A DNA stretch of 33,865 bases from Pseudomonadota bacterium. GTDB lineage: Bacteria; Pseudomonadota; Alphaproteobacteria; Azospirillales; Azospirillaceae. The notes below the pieces were generated by a model that worked only from the letters and a program-made list of their open reading frames with translations, did no database searches and had not been told where the DNA came from. Location: positions 1 through 33,865 of the forward strand of contig JAEYPE010000204.1 in the NCBI GenBank assembly GCA_023411035.1, given 5' to 3'. This document shows, in pieces, positions 14,866-23,953 of this stretch. A program made the translations under genes and the position numbers. Position 1 is the first letter of the stretch. The number at the start of each line of letters is the position of its first letter.

Positions 14866-14930
14866 GGTCACGTTCAAGTCCCGTCGTCAGTCAGGCCGCG
14901 TCCCTTATAGCGGCTCGGTCGCATGAACTA

Positions 14931-15434
14931 TTACGACTTTTCTCGGCCCGCGAACAGCCCATCCAGCACCAGAAGCGCCACACCGACGCTGATTCCGCCG
15001 TCCGCGACGTTGAAAGCCCAGAAATGCCACCCCCCGACATGAAAATCGAGGAAATCGGCGACGGCCCCGTAGAGGAACCGATCGATCACATTGCCGATGG
15101 CCCCGCCGATGACCATGCCCAGCGCCAGCGCGAGATAGCGCCGGTCCGCCTGCCGCAGCCACAGCAGCAGCGCCACCACGATGGCGATGGCCACGGCGCT
15201 CAGCACGTAGGGCATGAAGGCGTGGGAGCTTCCGAAGGTGCCGAAGCTGACGCCGGTGTTCCAGGCCATCACCAGATTGAAGAAGGGCGTGACCTCGACG
15301 ACCCGTGGATAGGGCTGCATGACCACGTCGAGAATCCACCACTTGCTGAGCTGGTCGAGGACCACCACCACCGCGGCGACGATCAGGCCGAAGACCGTGT
15401 GGCTGCGGGTGCCGGACGTGGAGAGGCTGCTCAT
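14931..15434 (-). CDS. lspA: Lipoprotein signal peptidase (signal peptidase II)
   Basis: Aspartic protease of the inner membrane that cleaves the signal peptide of diacylglyceryl-modified prolipoproteins. The 167-aa protein has four membrane segments (about 13-33, 72-93, 99-116 and 139-158). The two catalytic Asp are in GNVIDR (Asp118) and FNVAD (Asp145); Asn-59 lies in AWNTGVSFG. It follows ileS, as in many proteobacteria, with a palindromic repeat in between. The neighbouring DUF3035 gene encodes a likely substrate. Confidence 0.96.
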   Translation of the reverse strand: MSSLSTSGTRSHTVFGLIVAAVVVVLDQLSKWWILDVVMQPYPRVVEVTPFFNLVMAWNTGVSFGTFGSSHAFMPYVLSAVAIAIVVALLLWLRQADRRYLALALGMVIGGAIGNVIDRFLYGAVADFLDFHVGGWHFWAFNVADGGISVGVALLVLDGLFAGREKS

Positions 15435-15465
15435 GAAAGGCTCCGAAGAGTGGAAGGCGTCCGGA

Positions 15466-15550
15466 CCCCCTCCCTAACCCTCCCCCGCATTTGGCGAGGG
15501 AGGGGATCAAGCTCCCACTCCCGCGACGCGGGGGAGGGATGGGGAGGGGG
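15466..15550. repeat. REP-like intergenic palindrome between ileS and lspA
   Basis: Imperfect inverted repeat: 15466-15488 (CCCCCTCCCT...CCCCCGC) matches the reverse complement of 15528-15550 with two or three differences, with an internal G-rich arm (GCGAGGGAGGGG) that can pair with either side. C/T-rich palindromes of this kind are scattered through alphaproteobacterial genomes. Only one full copy is seen here. As RNA it would form a large hairpin that could attenuate or protect ileS/lspA mRNA. Confidence 0.7.
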
Positions 15551-15561
15551 CCTTGTGCGCG

Positions 15562-18417
15562 TCAGAACGACGGTTCCGTGCCCACGGCTTCGGCGCAACG
15601 GAGGCACAGCGTCGGGTGCGCGGCGTCCGTGCCGACCTCCGGCAGGATTTTCCAGCAGCGCTCGCACTTGCCGCCCTCGGCGAGGCCGGGCACCACGGCG
15701 ATGCCGGCCACGTCGGACAGGGTGAAGGCGCCCTCGGGAGCCATGCCCTCCGCCACCGTGATCTGCGAGGTGATGCAGATTTCGGCGAAGTCCACGCCGT
15801 CCAGCAGGGCCTTGGTCGCCGCGTCCACGAGGACGGTAGGGTTGGCCTGAAGCGACGAGCCGATCTTCTTGTTGGCGCGCTCCAGTTCCAGGGCACCGGT
15901 GACGACGCGGCGGACGTTGCGGATGGCCTCCCACCTGGCGGCCAGCGAGTCGTCGCGCCACTCCGCCGGGATGGCCGGGAAGACGCGCAGATGGACGCTC
16001 TCCTCGTTCCAGCCCTCGGTGCCGGTCAGCCCCTGCGGACGGGCGAGCCACGCCTCCTCCGCCGTGAAGCAGAGGATCGGGGCCAGCCACGCGGTCAGGG
16101 TGGAGAGCAGATGCTCCATCACCGTGCGGACCGAACGGCGGCGGACCGAATCCGGCGCGTCGCAGTAGAGGCTGTCCTTGCGGACGTCGAAGTAGAAGGC
16201 CGACAGCTCCACGGCGCAGAAATTGTGGATCGCCACCGACAGGTCGTGGAAGTCGTAGACGTCGATCTTCGCGCGGACCAGCGCGTCCAGCTCCGACAGG
16301 CGGTGAAGGACCCAGCGCTCCAGTTCCGGCATCTCCGCCACGGCGATGCGCTCCGCCGGGGTGTAGTCGGCGAGCGCGCCCAGGATGTAGCGCAGCGTGT
16401 TGCGCAGGCGGCGGTAGTGGTCGGCCTGATACTTGATGATCTCCGGCCCGATGCGCTGGTCCTCGGTGTAGTCGGTGCTGACCACCCAGAGGCGCAGGAT
16501 GTCGGCGCCGTACTTGCCGCAGATCTCCTGCGGGGCGACCACGTTGCCCAGCGACTTGGACATCTTGCGGCCCTGCTCGTCCAGCGTGAAGCCGTGCGTC
16601 AGAACCGCGTCGTAGGGCGCGCGGCCCCGCGTGCCGCAGCTTTCCAGCAGGGAGGAGTGGAACCAGCCGCGGTGCTGGTCGGACCCCTCAAGATAGAGGG
16701 ACGCCGGCCACTTCAGCTCGGGCCGCTGCTCCAGCACGAAGGCGTGGGTCGAGCCGGACTCGAACCACACGTCCACGATGTCCTTGACCTGCTCGTATTC
16801 GTCGGCGCGGTAGGCGTTGCCGAGGAAGTCCTGCGCCGGGCGGGCGAACCACGCGTCGGAGCCTTCCTTCTCGAAGATGTCGGCGATGCGGGCGAACACC
16901 TCGGCGTCGCGCAGGATCTCGCCGGTCTGCTTGCTGACGAACAGGGCGATCGGCACGCCCCAGGCGCGCTGGCGGCTGATGCACCAGTCCGGGCGCTGCT
17001 CGATCATCGCGCGGATGCGGTTCTCGCCCTGGGCCGGGAACCACTTGGTGTCGGAGATGGCCTGGAGGGCGGTCTTGCGCAGATCGTTCGTCTCCATGGA
17101 GATGAACCACTGCGGCGTGGTGCGGAAGATCAGCGGGGCCTTCGACCGCCAGGAATGCGGGTAGCTGTGCTTGATCCGCCCCTTGGCGAGCAGCGCCCCG
17201 GCCTCCTGGAAGGCCTTCAGGACGGCGCCGTTGGCCTCGCCCGGCTTGCCTTCGGCGGTGTAGACGCGCAGGCCCGCGAACAGCGGCACATGGTCGTAAT
17301 AGCGCCCGTCCTCGCCGACCGTCTGCGGCACCTCGATGCCGTTGGCCTGCCCCAGGTGGAAGTCGTCCTCGCCGTGGCCCGGCGCGATGTGGACGAAGCC
17401 GGTACCGGCGTCGGTCGTCACGAAATCGCCGGCCAGCAGCGGCACCTTGAAGTCATAGCCGCTGCGGGTCAGCGGGTGGTGGCAGTAGCCGCCGGCCAGA
17501 CGCGATCCGGGGAAGCGGTGCAGCAGCCGCGCGTCCTTGATCTTGGTTTCCTTGAAGACGCTCTCGGCCAGCGCCGTGGACAGGACGAGACGCTCGCCGA
17601 CTTCGGCGAGGCTGCCCTCCTCGACCTCCAGCACCTTGTAGACCGCGTATTCGATGTCCTTGCCGAAGGCGATGGCGCGGTTGCCCGGCAGGGTCCAGGG
17701 GGTGGTCGTCCAGATGACGATGTTGGCGTCGTCAACCTCCGGCGCCGGCGAGCCCCAGATGGCGAAGCGCGCGAAGACGGTGGTGGAGGTGTGGTCGTGG
17801 TACTCGATCTCCGCCTCGGCCAGCGCGGTCTTCTCCACCACCGACCACATGACCGGCTTGGCGCCCTTGTAGAGGCCGCCGTTCATGGCGAACTTGTGGA
17901 TCTCGCGGACGATCTGCGCCTCGGCGGGCAGCGTCATGGTCAGGTAGGGATCGGCCCAATTGCCTTCGACGCCCAGGCGGCGGAACTCGCCGGCCTGCAC
18001 GTTCACCCAATGCTGGGCGAACTGGCGGCACTCGGCGCGGAACTGATTGAGCGGAACCTCGTCCTTGTCCTTGCCCTCGGCCCGGTACTTCTCCTCGATC
18101 TTCCACTCGATGGGCAGGCCGTGGCAGTCCCAGCCGGGGACATAGTTGGAGTCGTAGCCCTCCATCTGGCGCGAACGGACGATCACGTCCTTCAGCACCT
18201 TGTTGACGGCGTGGCCGATGTGGATGTTGCCGTTGGCGTAGGGCGGGCCGTCGTGGAGGATGAACTTCTCGCGGCCCTTCGCGGTGTCGCGCAACTTCTG
18301 GAAGAGGCCCATCGCCTCCCAGCGGTTCAGCAGTTCCGGCTCCTTGTCGGGCAGGCCGCCGCGCATGGGGAAGTCGGTGCGGGGCAGAAAGACGGTGGAC
18401 TTGTAGTCGCGGGTCAT
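15562..18417 (-). CDS. ileS: Isoleucyl-tRNA synthetase
   Basis: Charges tRNA-Ile; class I synthetase, cytoplasmic. The 951-aa product has the HIGH motif at 66-69 (NGNIHIGHAVNK), the CP1 editing domain, KMSKS in GRKMSKSLGNVV, an anticodon-binding domain, and a C-terminal zinc finger with Cys pairs CERCWK and CLRCAE. This is the bacterial type I form. The ATG at 18417 (MTRDYKSTVFLPRTDFPMRG) is the family start, with AGGAA some ten bases upstream. Runs between pyrE and lspA. Its leader has an unusual repeat (18528-18571); no T-box is visible. Confidence 0.97.
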   Translation of the reverse strand: MTRDYKSTVFLPRTDFPMRGGLPDKEPELLNRWEAMGLFQKLRDTAKGREKFILHDGPPYANGNIHIGHAVNKVLKDVIVRSRQMEGYDSNYVPGWDCHGLPIEWKIEEKYRAEGKDKDEVPLNQFRAECRQFAQHWVNVQAGEFRRLGVEGNWADPYLTMTLPAEAQIVREIHKFAMNGGLYKGAKPVMWSVVEKTALAEAEIEYHDHTSTTVFARFAIWGSPAPEVDDANIVIWTTTPWTLPGNRAIAFGKDIEYAVYKVLEVEEGSLAEVGERLVLSTALAESVFKETKIKDARLLHRFPGSRLAGGYCHHPLTRSGYDFKVPLLAGDFVTTDAGTGFVHIAPGHGEDDFHLGQANGIEVPQTVGEDGRYYDHVPLFAGLRVYTAEGKPGEANGAVLKAFQEAGALLAKGRIKHSYPHSWRSKAPLIFRTTPQWFISMETNDLRKTALQAISDTKWFPAQGENRIRAMIEQRPDWCISRQRAWGVPIALFVSKQTGEILRDAEVFARIADIFEKEGSDAWFARPAQDFLGNAYRADEYEQVKDIVDVWFESGSTHAFVLEQRPELKWPASLYLEGSDQHRGWFHSSLLESCGTRGRAPYDAVLTHGFTLDEQGRKMSKSLGNVVAPQEICGKYGADILRLWVVSTDYTEDQRIGPEIIKYQADHYRRLRNTLRYILGALADYTPAERIAVAEMPELERWVLHRLSELDALVRAKIDVYDFHDLSVAIHNFCAVELSAFYFDVRKDSLYCDAPDSVRRRSVRTVMEHLLSTLTAWLAPILCFTAEEAWLARPQGLTGTEGWNEESVHLRVFPAIPAEWRDDSLAARWEAIRNVRRVVTGALELERANKKIGSSLQANPTVLVDAATKALLDGVDFAEICITSQITVAEGMAPEGAFTLSDVAGIAVVPGLAEGGKCERCWKILPEVGTDAAHPTLCLRCAEAVGTEPSF

Positions 18418-18527
18418 GTGGGGGATTTCCTGAACCTGAAGCAGAACCGTCGGGCGGCGGCGGACAGGCCCCCGACACACGCAGACGAGGCGGTCCCGGC
18501 CCCCCTCAGGAAGCCGGGTTGGTAATT

Positions 18528-18571
18528 CGCGCCATGCGCGCCATGCCCCACGCCGAATACGCCATGGCGCG
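18528..18571. repeat. Tandem 9-bp repeat with inverted partner in the ileS leader
   Basis: CGCGCCATG occurs twice in a row (18528-18536, 18537-18545) and its exact reverse complement CATGGCGCG follows at 18563-18571. In ileS leader RNA the 3' arm could pair with either copy, giving two alternative hairpins. It lies about 110-155 bases upstream of the ileS start codon. No T-tract, so no standard attenuator. Confidence 0.5.
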
Positions 18572-18623
18572 GGATATTAGCGGTGTGGGCGGTGCGGTCA
18601 AGGCGCGGCGCCTCCGTGCCGCC

Positions 18624-19331
18624 TCAGTCGAAGCTGGACTTGCCGCCGTGGGCGGCGGACCAGCCGACCGGATCGTTCAGGAACTTCTCGACTTCCGTCA
18701 GGGTATTCTCGTCGAAATACCGGTTCTCGCGGGCGACCTTCAGCACGTCCCACCAGGTGCACAACTCGTGCAGGCGGACGCCGATCTTGTCCATGTTGGT
18801 CTTCGACTGCGGGAAGATGCCGTAATGGAAGATCACGAAGCTGTCGGTCACCGTGGCGCCGCCGTTGCGCAGCGCCGTGACGAAGTTCTCCTTGCTCTTG
18901 CCGTCGGTGGCGAGGTCCTCGACCAGGATGACCCGCTGCCCCTCGGTCAGCACGCCCTCGATCTGGGCGTTGCGCCCGAAGCCCTTCGGCTTCTTGCGGA
19001 CATACTGCATGGGCAGTTCCAGCCGCTCCGCGATCCAGGCCGCGAAGGGGATGCCCGCCGTCTCGCCGCCGGCCACCGCGTCGATGCTCTCGTAGCCGAT
19101 CTCGCGCTCGATGGTCTGGACGGCGAAGTCCATCAGCGCCTTGCGGGCGCGCGGGAAGGACACGATGCGCCGGCAGTCGGTGTAGACCGGGCTCGCCCAG
19201 CCGGAGGTGAAGATGAAGGGCGTCTCGGCGTTGAAATGCAGCGCCTTGATTTCCAGCAGGATCTTCGCGGCGGTGGCGGCGATGGTCGCCCGATCGCCAT
19301 TGGTCGGGGCGGGCAAAGCGGCGGTGGTCAT
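18624..19331 (-). CDS. pyrE: Orotate phosphoribosyltransferase
   Basis: Joins orotate to PRPP to give OMP in pyrimidine synthesis. The 235-aa protein has the PRPP-binding loop VILVEDLATDGKSK and the N-terminal FTSGWASPVYTDCR segment typical of one alphaproteobacterial PyrE subgroup. YVRKKPKGFGRNAQIEG is the usual flexible catalytic loop. It sits between ribF and ileS on the same strand, 68 bases after ribF; these two are often neighbours without pyrE between them. Confidence 0.95.
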   Translation of the reverse strand: MTTAALPAPTNGDRATIAATAAKILLEIKALHFNAETPFIFTSGWASPVYTDCRRIVSFPRARKALMDFAVQTIEREIGYESIDAVAGGETAGIPFAAWIAERLELPMQYVRKKPKGFGRNAQIEGVLTEGQRVILVEDLATDGKSKENFVTALRNGGATVTDSFVIFHYGIFPQSKTNMDKIGVRLHELCTWWDVLKVARENRYFDENTLTEVEKFLNDPVGWSAAHGGKSSFD

Positions 19332-19399
19332 GGCCTAACGGCTCCCAGGGAGGCTCAAACTGCCCCGTGTGTAGCCCCCCGGCGTGCGAATCGCAATGC

Positions 19400-20347
19400 T
19401 CACTCCTCCGTCGCTGACAGCACGGCGCGGGCTGCGGCGGCGTCCTGCACGATCTGGTCCTTCAGCTCGCCGAAACTGCCGAATTTGCGCTCCGGCCTCA
19501 GGAACTCGATGAGCTGCACGCGCAGGTGCTGGCCGTACAGGTCGCCGTCAAAGTCGAACAGATGGGTCTCCAGCCGCTCCACCGTCCCGCCCACGGTCGG
19601 GCGGCGGCCCAGGTTGGCCACGCCGTCGCGCCAGACGGTGCCCGCCCCATGGTCCACGCCGGTCCGCACCGCGTAGACGCCGAAGGCGGGGCGCAGATAG
19701 TCGGCCAGTTCCACGTTGGCTGTGGGGAAGCCGATGGTGCGGCCCTTATGGTCGCCATGCTCCACGCGCCCCTCGATCTCCCAGGGGGAGCCGAGCAGCC
19801 GGGCCGCCTCGCGCGGGTTGCCGGCGATCAGCGCGTCGCGCACGCGGGTGGAGGAGTAGACGCCGCCGGCATCGTCGGACACCGGCCCGACCTCCGTCAC
19901 CGCGAAGCCGTTCGCGGCACCGGCCTGCCGCAGCAGGGTGGGATCGCCGCCGCGCCCGTGGCCGAACAGGAAGTCGTAGCCGCAGACGACGTGCCGCACG
20001 CCCAGCCCGGCCACCAGATCCTCCCGGATGAAGGCGTCGGCGGTCTTGTGCAGGAAACTCTCGTCGAAATGGCAGACGAACATCAAGTCCACCCCCATGG
20101 CCTCGACGTGGCGGGCCTTGACGCGGAAGGGCGACAGGCGGAAGGGGGCGTCGTCCGGGCGGAAGACGGAGCGGGGATGAGGCTCGAAGGTCATCACCGC
20201 CGAGGGCGCGCCGAGATCGCGGGCGATCCGCTGGGCGGTGGCGATCACCGCCTGATGGCCGCGGTGCACCCCGTCGAAGTTGCCCAGGGCGGTGACGGCC
20301 CCGCGGGCGTCCTCCGGCAGGTTGGCGGTGTGTCGGAACAATCGCAT
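19400..20347 (-). CDS. ribF: Bifunctional riboflavin kinase / FAD synthetase
   Basis: Phosphorylates riboflavin to FMN and adenylates FMN to FAD. The 315-aa protein has the nucleotidyltransferase (FAD synthetase) domain first, with GNFDGVHRGHQAV near residue 22 and YSSTRVRDALIAGN, then the kinase domain with GRTIGFPTANVEL and the ATP-site NLGRRPTVGG. Length is normal. The ATG at 20347 (MRLFRHTANL) is chosen because the domain begins immediately; the open frame extends 21 codons upstream without family character. Confidence 0.95.
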   Translation of the reverse strand: MRLFRHTANLPEDARGAVTALGNFDGVHRGHQAVIATAQRIARDLGAPSAVMTFEPHPRSVFRPDDAPFRLSPFRVKARHVEAMGVDLMFVCHFDESFLHKTADAFIREDLVAGLGVRHVVCGYDFLFGHGRGGDPTLLRQAGAANGFAVTEVGPVSDDAGGVYSSTRVRDALIAGNPREAARLLGSPWEIEGRVEHGDHKGRTIGFPTANVELADYLRPAFGVYAVRTGVDHGAGTVWRDGVANLGRRPTVGGTVERLETHLFDFDGDLYGQHLRVQLIEFLRPERKFGSFGELKDQIVQDAAAARAVLSATEE

Positions 20348-20518
20348 ACGTGCACGCCCTGATGGTCTGCGGGGCGCGGACGGCCCCCGGAAACGATGGC
20401 GGCCCGCCATCGGGCGGGCCAGGCCATGGGCGTCTTATATAGACCGGAGCCGGCGCGTGGTCTACGCACCGGCGACCGGCAAGACATTTCGGTTGCTGAA
20501 GGCGTGACCGGAGCCCGG

Positions 20519-20968
20519 TCAGCCGCGGGAGGGGACCATCAGCATGGCCTCGCCCTCGATCACCACCGTCTCGCCCACGGTGCAGACCGTGCGGACGACG
20601 GCGCGGCGCTTTTCCGGGAACAGCTCGGTCACGGTGGCGCGGGCGGTCACCGTGTCGCCGGCGCGGACCGGCGCCTTGAACTTCAGGGTCTGGCTCATGT
20701 AGATGGCGCCCGGACCCGGCAGCTTGGTGCCCAGAACGGCGGAGATGAAGCTGACGCTCAGCATGCCGTGGGCGATGCGGCCCTGGAACATGGTGCCGCT
20801 GGCGTATTCCTGGTTCAGGTGGACCGGGTTGGTGTCGCCGGAGATGCCGGCGAACAGCACGATGTCCGCCTCGGTGACCGTCTTCGAAAAGGACGCCGTC
20901 ATGCCGACGGAAAGATCCTCGATGCAGTGGCCCTCGTTGTCCTTCACGACCTGGCGAACATCATCCAT
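20519..20968 (-). CDS. MaoC-type (R)-specific enoyl-CoA hydratase, PhaJ-like
   Basis: 149-aa single hot-dog-fold protein. It has the hydratase-2 motif with catalytic Asp and His: FAGISGDTNPVHLNQEYA, then GRIAHGML. PhaJ enzymes hydrate trans-2-enoyl-CoA to (R)-3-hydroxyacyl-CoA, linking fatty acid oxidation to polyhydroxyalkanoate synthesis; a related role in crotonyl-CoA chemistry is possible. I prefer the ATG at 20968 (MDDVRQ), which has AAGGA nine bases upstream, over one six codons earlier at 20986 with no site. A promoter is visible at 21030-21058. Confidence 0.88.
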   Translation of the reverse strand: MDDVRQVVKDNEGHCIEDLSVGMTASFSKTVTEADIVLFAGISGDTNPVHLNQEYASGTMFQGRIAHGMLSVSFISAVLGTKLPGPGAIYMSQTLKFKAPVRAGDTVTARATVTELFPEKRRAVVRTVCTVGETVVIEGEAMLMVPSRG

Positions 20969-21029
20969 AACGCGGTTCCTTTTCATCAAGCACCGACGAA
21001 GCGGCGCGGCAACACGTATGGTGCGGCGC

Positions 21030-21058
21030 GATATATGCACCGCAACCGCGTGTGACAA
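21030..21058 (-). promoter_or_regulatory. Sigma-70-type promoter of the PhaJ-like gene
   Basis: On the minus strand TTGTCA (21053-21058) and TATATC (21030-21035) are separated by exactly 17 bases. The predicted start of transcription is near 21023, leaving a 5' UTR of about 55 bases before the ATG at 20968. Between here and the SDR gene at 21321 I see no gene; the SDR promoter may include TTGACT at 21256-21261, but no good -10 follows. Confidence 0.5.
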
Positions 21059-21320
21059 CACGAGTCGCCCGAAAAGGTGAAAAAATCTCTAACCTCCTCC
21101 GAAAGAAGAGGCCAGTCGCGGTGCGCCGCCTATTTCCTCCGTGGCGGCGATTTCCATTCCGTGACAGTAAAGGACCGGATCGGGTCCAGTTAATTCGTGT
21201 ACAGACAAAAGGGCGTGCTGCGCTGCGGGGTGCATGCGGTTCGGGGCGTGGCGGCTTGACTTCCCGCCTTCGCGGACAACCGTCACCTCTGATCCTCCGA
21301 GCAGCGACGGAACCCGACCC

Positions 21321-22136
21321 ATGCCCCACCGCTTCGCGCTGGTCACCGGCGGCACCTCCGGCATCGGCGCCGGTTTCGCCCGTGCCCTTCCCACCGACAC
21401 CGGTCTTCTGCTGACCGCCCGCAACGCCGAGGCCCTGACCGCCGCCAAGGCGGAACTGGAGACCGCCGGGCGCCGGGTGGAGGTGCTGGCCGCCGACCTG
21501 ACCACCGACGAGGGGCGGAACGCCCTGATTCAGAAGGCCGGGACGCTGGAGATCGACCTGCTCATCAACAATGCCGGGGCCGGCGCCTTCGGGCCGGTGC
21601 TCGACAACACGCCGGAGGCGGAGCGGGCGACGGTGGAACTGAATGTGGTGGCGACCACGGTGCTGACCCGCGCGCTGCTGCCCGGCATGATCGACCGGGC
21701 GGCCCGCGACGGGCGGCGCGCCGGGCTGATCCTGCTGTCCAGCACGGCGGCCTTCCAGCCGGTGCCGTTCCTGGGCACCTACTGCGCCAGCAAGAGCTTC
21801 ATCCTGGCCTATGGCGAGGCGCTGGCGGCGGAACTGAGGCGCAAGCCGGTGGATGTGCTGGTGCTGTGTCCCGGCGCCACCCGCACGGCCTTCGGCAAGC
21901 GGGCCGGCTTCGCCCTGAACGCGCTGCCGGGGGCTGCCGATCCGATGGACGTGGCGCAGGAAGGCTTGCAGGCGCTGGGGCGCCGCACGGTGCATGTGCA
22001 CGGCTTCGGCGTCCGTAACATGCTACGCCCCTTCCTGTGGTCGCGCCACGCGGCGTCGGGCGGGCTGGGTGCGCTGCTGGCGGCCCTCGACCGCGGCCAG
22101 CGCGCCGGGAGAGCCTTGCGCACGCCGCGGGCCTGA
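21321..22136 (+). CDS. Short-chain dehydrogenase/reductase (SDR)
   Basis: 271-aa Rossmann-fold oxidoreductase: nucleotide loop TGGTSGIGAG near residues 9-18, NNAGAGAFG at about 91-99, the catalytic Ser in LLSSTAAFQ and YCASK (Tyr and Lys of the active site). The substrate cannot be deduced. An Arg at the end of the second strand (LLTARNAEAL) suggests preference for NADP. Starts with ATG at 21321; the ribosome binding site is weak. It ends two bases before the tail of rlpA on the opposite strand. Confidence 0.9.
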   Translation: MPHRFALVTGGTSGIGAGFARALPTDTGLLLTARNAEALTAAKAELETAGRRVEVLAADLTTDEGRNALIQKAGTLEIDLLINNAGAGAFGPVLDNTPEAERATVELNVVATTVLTRALLPGMIDRAARDGRRAGLILLSSTAAFQPVPFLGTYCASKSFILAYGEALAAELRRKPVDVLVLCPGATRTAFGKRAGFALNALPGAADPMDVAQEGLQALGRRTVHVHGFGVRNMLRPFLWSRHAASGGLGALLAALDRGQRAGRALRTPRA

Positions 22137-22138
22137 GT

Positions 22139-22768
22139 TTAACGATCCGATCCGGAGCCGGTCTGCTGATCGACACCGGACGCGCCGGACAGGGCTTCCC
22201 CGTTTTTCCTTTCAGCATGTGGCTTTCCGGCAGGCGGCTTTTCGGCAACCTGGGTCTTGCCGGCCTTCCCGGCCTTGGCCTCGATCTGTTCCTTCACGGC
22301 TTCGGTCGGCTGTTCGGACGGCTTGGCCTCGACTCGGACCGGGGCCACGCCCTCCTCGATCATGTCGAGCTGCCGGGCGGCCATCGTGGACAGGTCGATG
22401 ACCCGCCCGTCCACATAGGGGCCGCGGTCGTTGACGATGACCTCGACGCTCTTGCCGTTGCCCTGGTTGGTCACGGTGACCTTGCTGCCCAGCGGCAGCG
22501 CGCGCGAGGCGGCGGTCGGCTTGTTCTCGTCGAACCGTTCGCCGCTGGCCGTCTTCCTGCCGTGGAACGAGCCGCCGTAGAAGGACGCCTCGCCCTTATG
22601 GACGATGACCGGCTCGCCGTTTCCGGCCCGCTCCACGGCGAGTGGGGGGACCGATGCGTCTTTGGAGCCCTGGACTTTTGAGGACGGCTGCGCCTGGGCG
22701 GCGGCCATGGGGAACAGGGACAGGGAAAGGGCGCAGAGCGCCGCAGACAGGGTACGCGCAGAGTGCAT
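22139..22768 (-). CDS. rlpA: RlpA-like septal ring lytic transglycosylase / DPBB protein
   Basis: 209-aa exported protein: signal peptide (LSAALCALSLSLFPMAAAQA) then the double-psi beta-barrel of RlpA, GEASFYGGSFHGRKTASGER through VNDRGPYVDGRVIDLS, which holds the conserved His and Asp. RlpA proteins cleave peptide-poor glycan strands at division sites in some bacteria. The C-terminal 60 residues are a Lys/Glu/Ala-rich tail in place of a SPOR domain, so septal targeting is not evident. The second of two closely spaced ATGs (22768) is nine bases from GGGAGG; the first (22774) is only three away. Confidence 0.85.
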   Translation of the reverse strand: MHSARTLSAALCALSLSLFPMAAAQAQPSSKVQGSKDASVPPLAVERAGNGEPVIVHKGEASFYGGSFHGRKTASGERFDENKPTAASRALPLGSKVTVTNQGNGKSVEVIVNDRGPYVDGRVIDLSTMAARQLDMIEEGVAPVRVEAKPSEQPTEAVKEQIEAKAGKAGKTQVAEKPPAGKPHAERKNGEALSGASGVDQQTGSGSDR

Positions 22769-22908
22769 TCGCATGGACCTCCCAACGGACATGGACAACA
22801 TCCTCGGAAGGAAAGGGGTTCCATCGGATGGCCGGTTCCATGCCGCGGGCTGGATCCGCCCGGCCCGTTGATGCTTCAATCGACCGACCGACGAAGGAGA
22901 GCGCAGGA

Positions 22909-23850
22909 ATGGCCGTAACCGTGGCGGATCTGGGTGTGGAGCCGCGGTTCGGCTGGCTGACGATGGGGGACGGAACGCGGCTGCGCACCGCCCATTGGCC
23001 GGCGTCCGCCATCCCGCCGCGCGGCACCGCGCTGCTGCTGACCGGGCGGGCGGAGTTCATCGAGAAATACACGGAGACGGCCGGGGAACTGCTGGCCCGC
23101 GGCTTCCAGGTCTTCGGCTTCGACTGGCGCAACCAGGGCCTGTCGGACCGGCCCCTGCCCAACCGGCAGATTCATCATCTCGACAGCTTCGACACGCTGA
23201 CCGGCGATCTGGAGACGGTGGTGGAGCAACTGGTCAGGCCGCGGCAGGACGGGCCGCTGCTGCTGCTCGCCCACAGCATGGGCGGGCTGGTCGCCCTGAT
23301 GGCGCTGTTGCGCGACTCCGCCTTGTGCGACGCCGCGGTGTTGACGGCGCCCATGTTCGACATCTTCACCGGCCCGGTGCCGCGCCGCATGGCGGTCTGG
23401 CTGGCCGAACGGTTTTGCGCCCGCGGGCGGGCCGCCGACTACGCCTTCGGCCAGCACGATTACGACCCGGTGGAGGGGCTGTTCACCCCGGCCAACCCGA
23501 TCACCTCCGACCCCCGCCGCTACGCCGCCTTTCACGACGCCTTCCGCGACCGGCCCGAACTGCGGGTGGGCGGGGTCAGTTTCGGCTGGGTGCGGGCGGC
23601 GCTTCTTGCGTCCGACCACATCCGGTTCACGGCGCCGCTGGAGCGGGTGACCACCCCCATCCTGCTGCTGAGCACCCCCGCCGACGCCATCGTCCGTTCG
23701 GAGTCGCACCGGCTGGCCGCAGCCCGGCTGGGCAACGCCGTGCTGAAGGAGTACCCCGAGGCTAAGCACGAACTGCTGATGGAGCGGGACGCCGTCCGTG
23801 ACCGGGTGTGGGCGGACATCGACGCCTTCCTGGCCTCCGTGCATCTGTAA
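22909..23850 (+). CDS. Alpha/beta hydrolase, lysophospholipase (PldB) type
   Basis: 313 aa. The TGRAEFIEKYTETAGEL stretch near residues 45-61 and FDWRNQGLSDR near 71 are characteristic of monoacylglycerol lipase/lysophospholipase relatives. The catalytic Ser is 123 in AHSMGG; Asp is in STPADAIV and His in AKHELLME. No signal peptide, so it is cytoplasmic or peripheral on the membrane. The ATG at 22909 has AAGGAGA eight bases upstream; the frame is open further upstream but runs into the promoter area of rlpA. Divergent from rlpA. Confidence 0.9.
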   Translation: MAVTVADLGVEPRFGWLTMGDGTRLRTAHWPASAIPPRGTALLLTGRAEFIEKYTETAGELLARGFQVFGFDWRNQGLSDRPLPNRQIHHLDSFDTLTGDLETVVEQLVRPRQDGPLLLLAHSMGGLVALMALLRDSALCDAAVLTAPMFDIFTGPVPRRMAVWLAERFCARGRAADYAFGQHDYDPVEGLFTPANPITSDPRRYAAFHDAFRDRPELRVGGVSFGWVRAALLASDHIRFTAPLERVTTPILLLSTPADAIVRSESHRLAAARLGNAVLKEYPEAKHELLMERDAVRDRVWADIDAFLASVHL

Positions 23851-23953
23851 GCGCTGCTGTGGTAGGTCCTTGGCGCGGGCCTTCACGCGCCCACATGAGA
23901 GACGTTTCACGCCGAAGTTCACGCTCAAGTTCACGCCCAAGGGTCTGCATCCC

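Noticed and set aside
15553..18525. 990-aa open frame opposite ileS
   Set aside because: Shadow of ileS; His/Arg/Gly/Val-rich composition without domains.
18418..18623. T-box or leader peptide controlling ileS
   Set aside because: No T-box sequence, no Ile-rich short frame and no terminator with T-tract in the leader.
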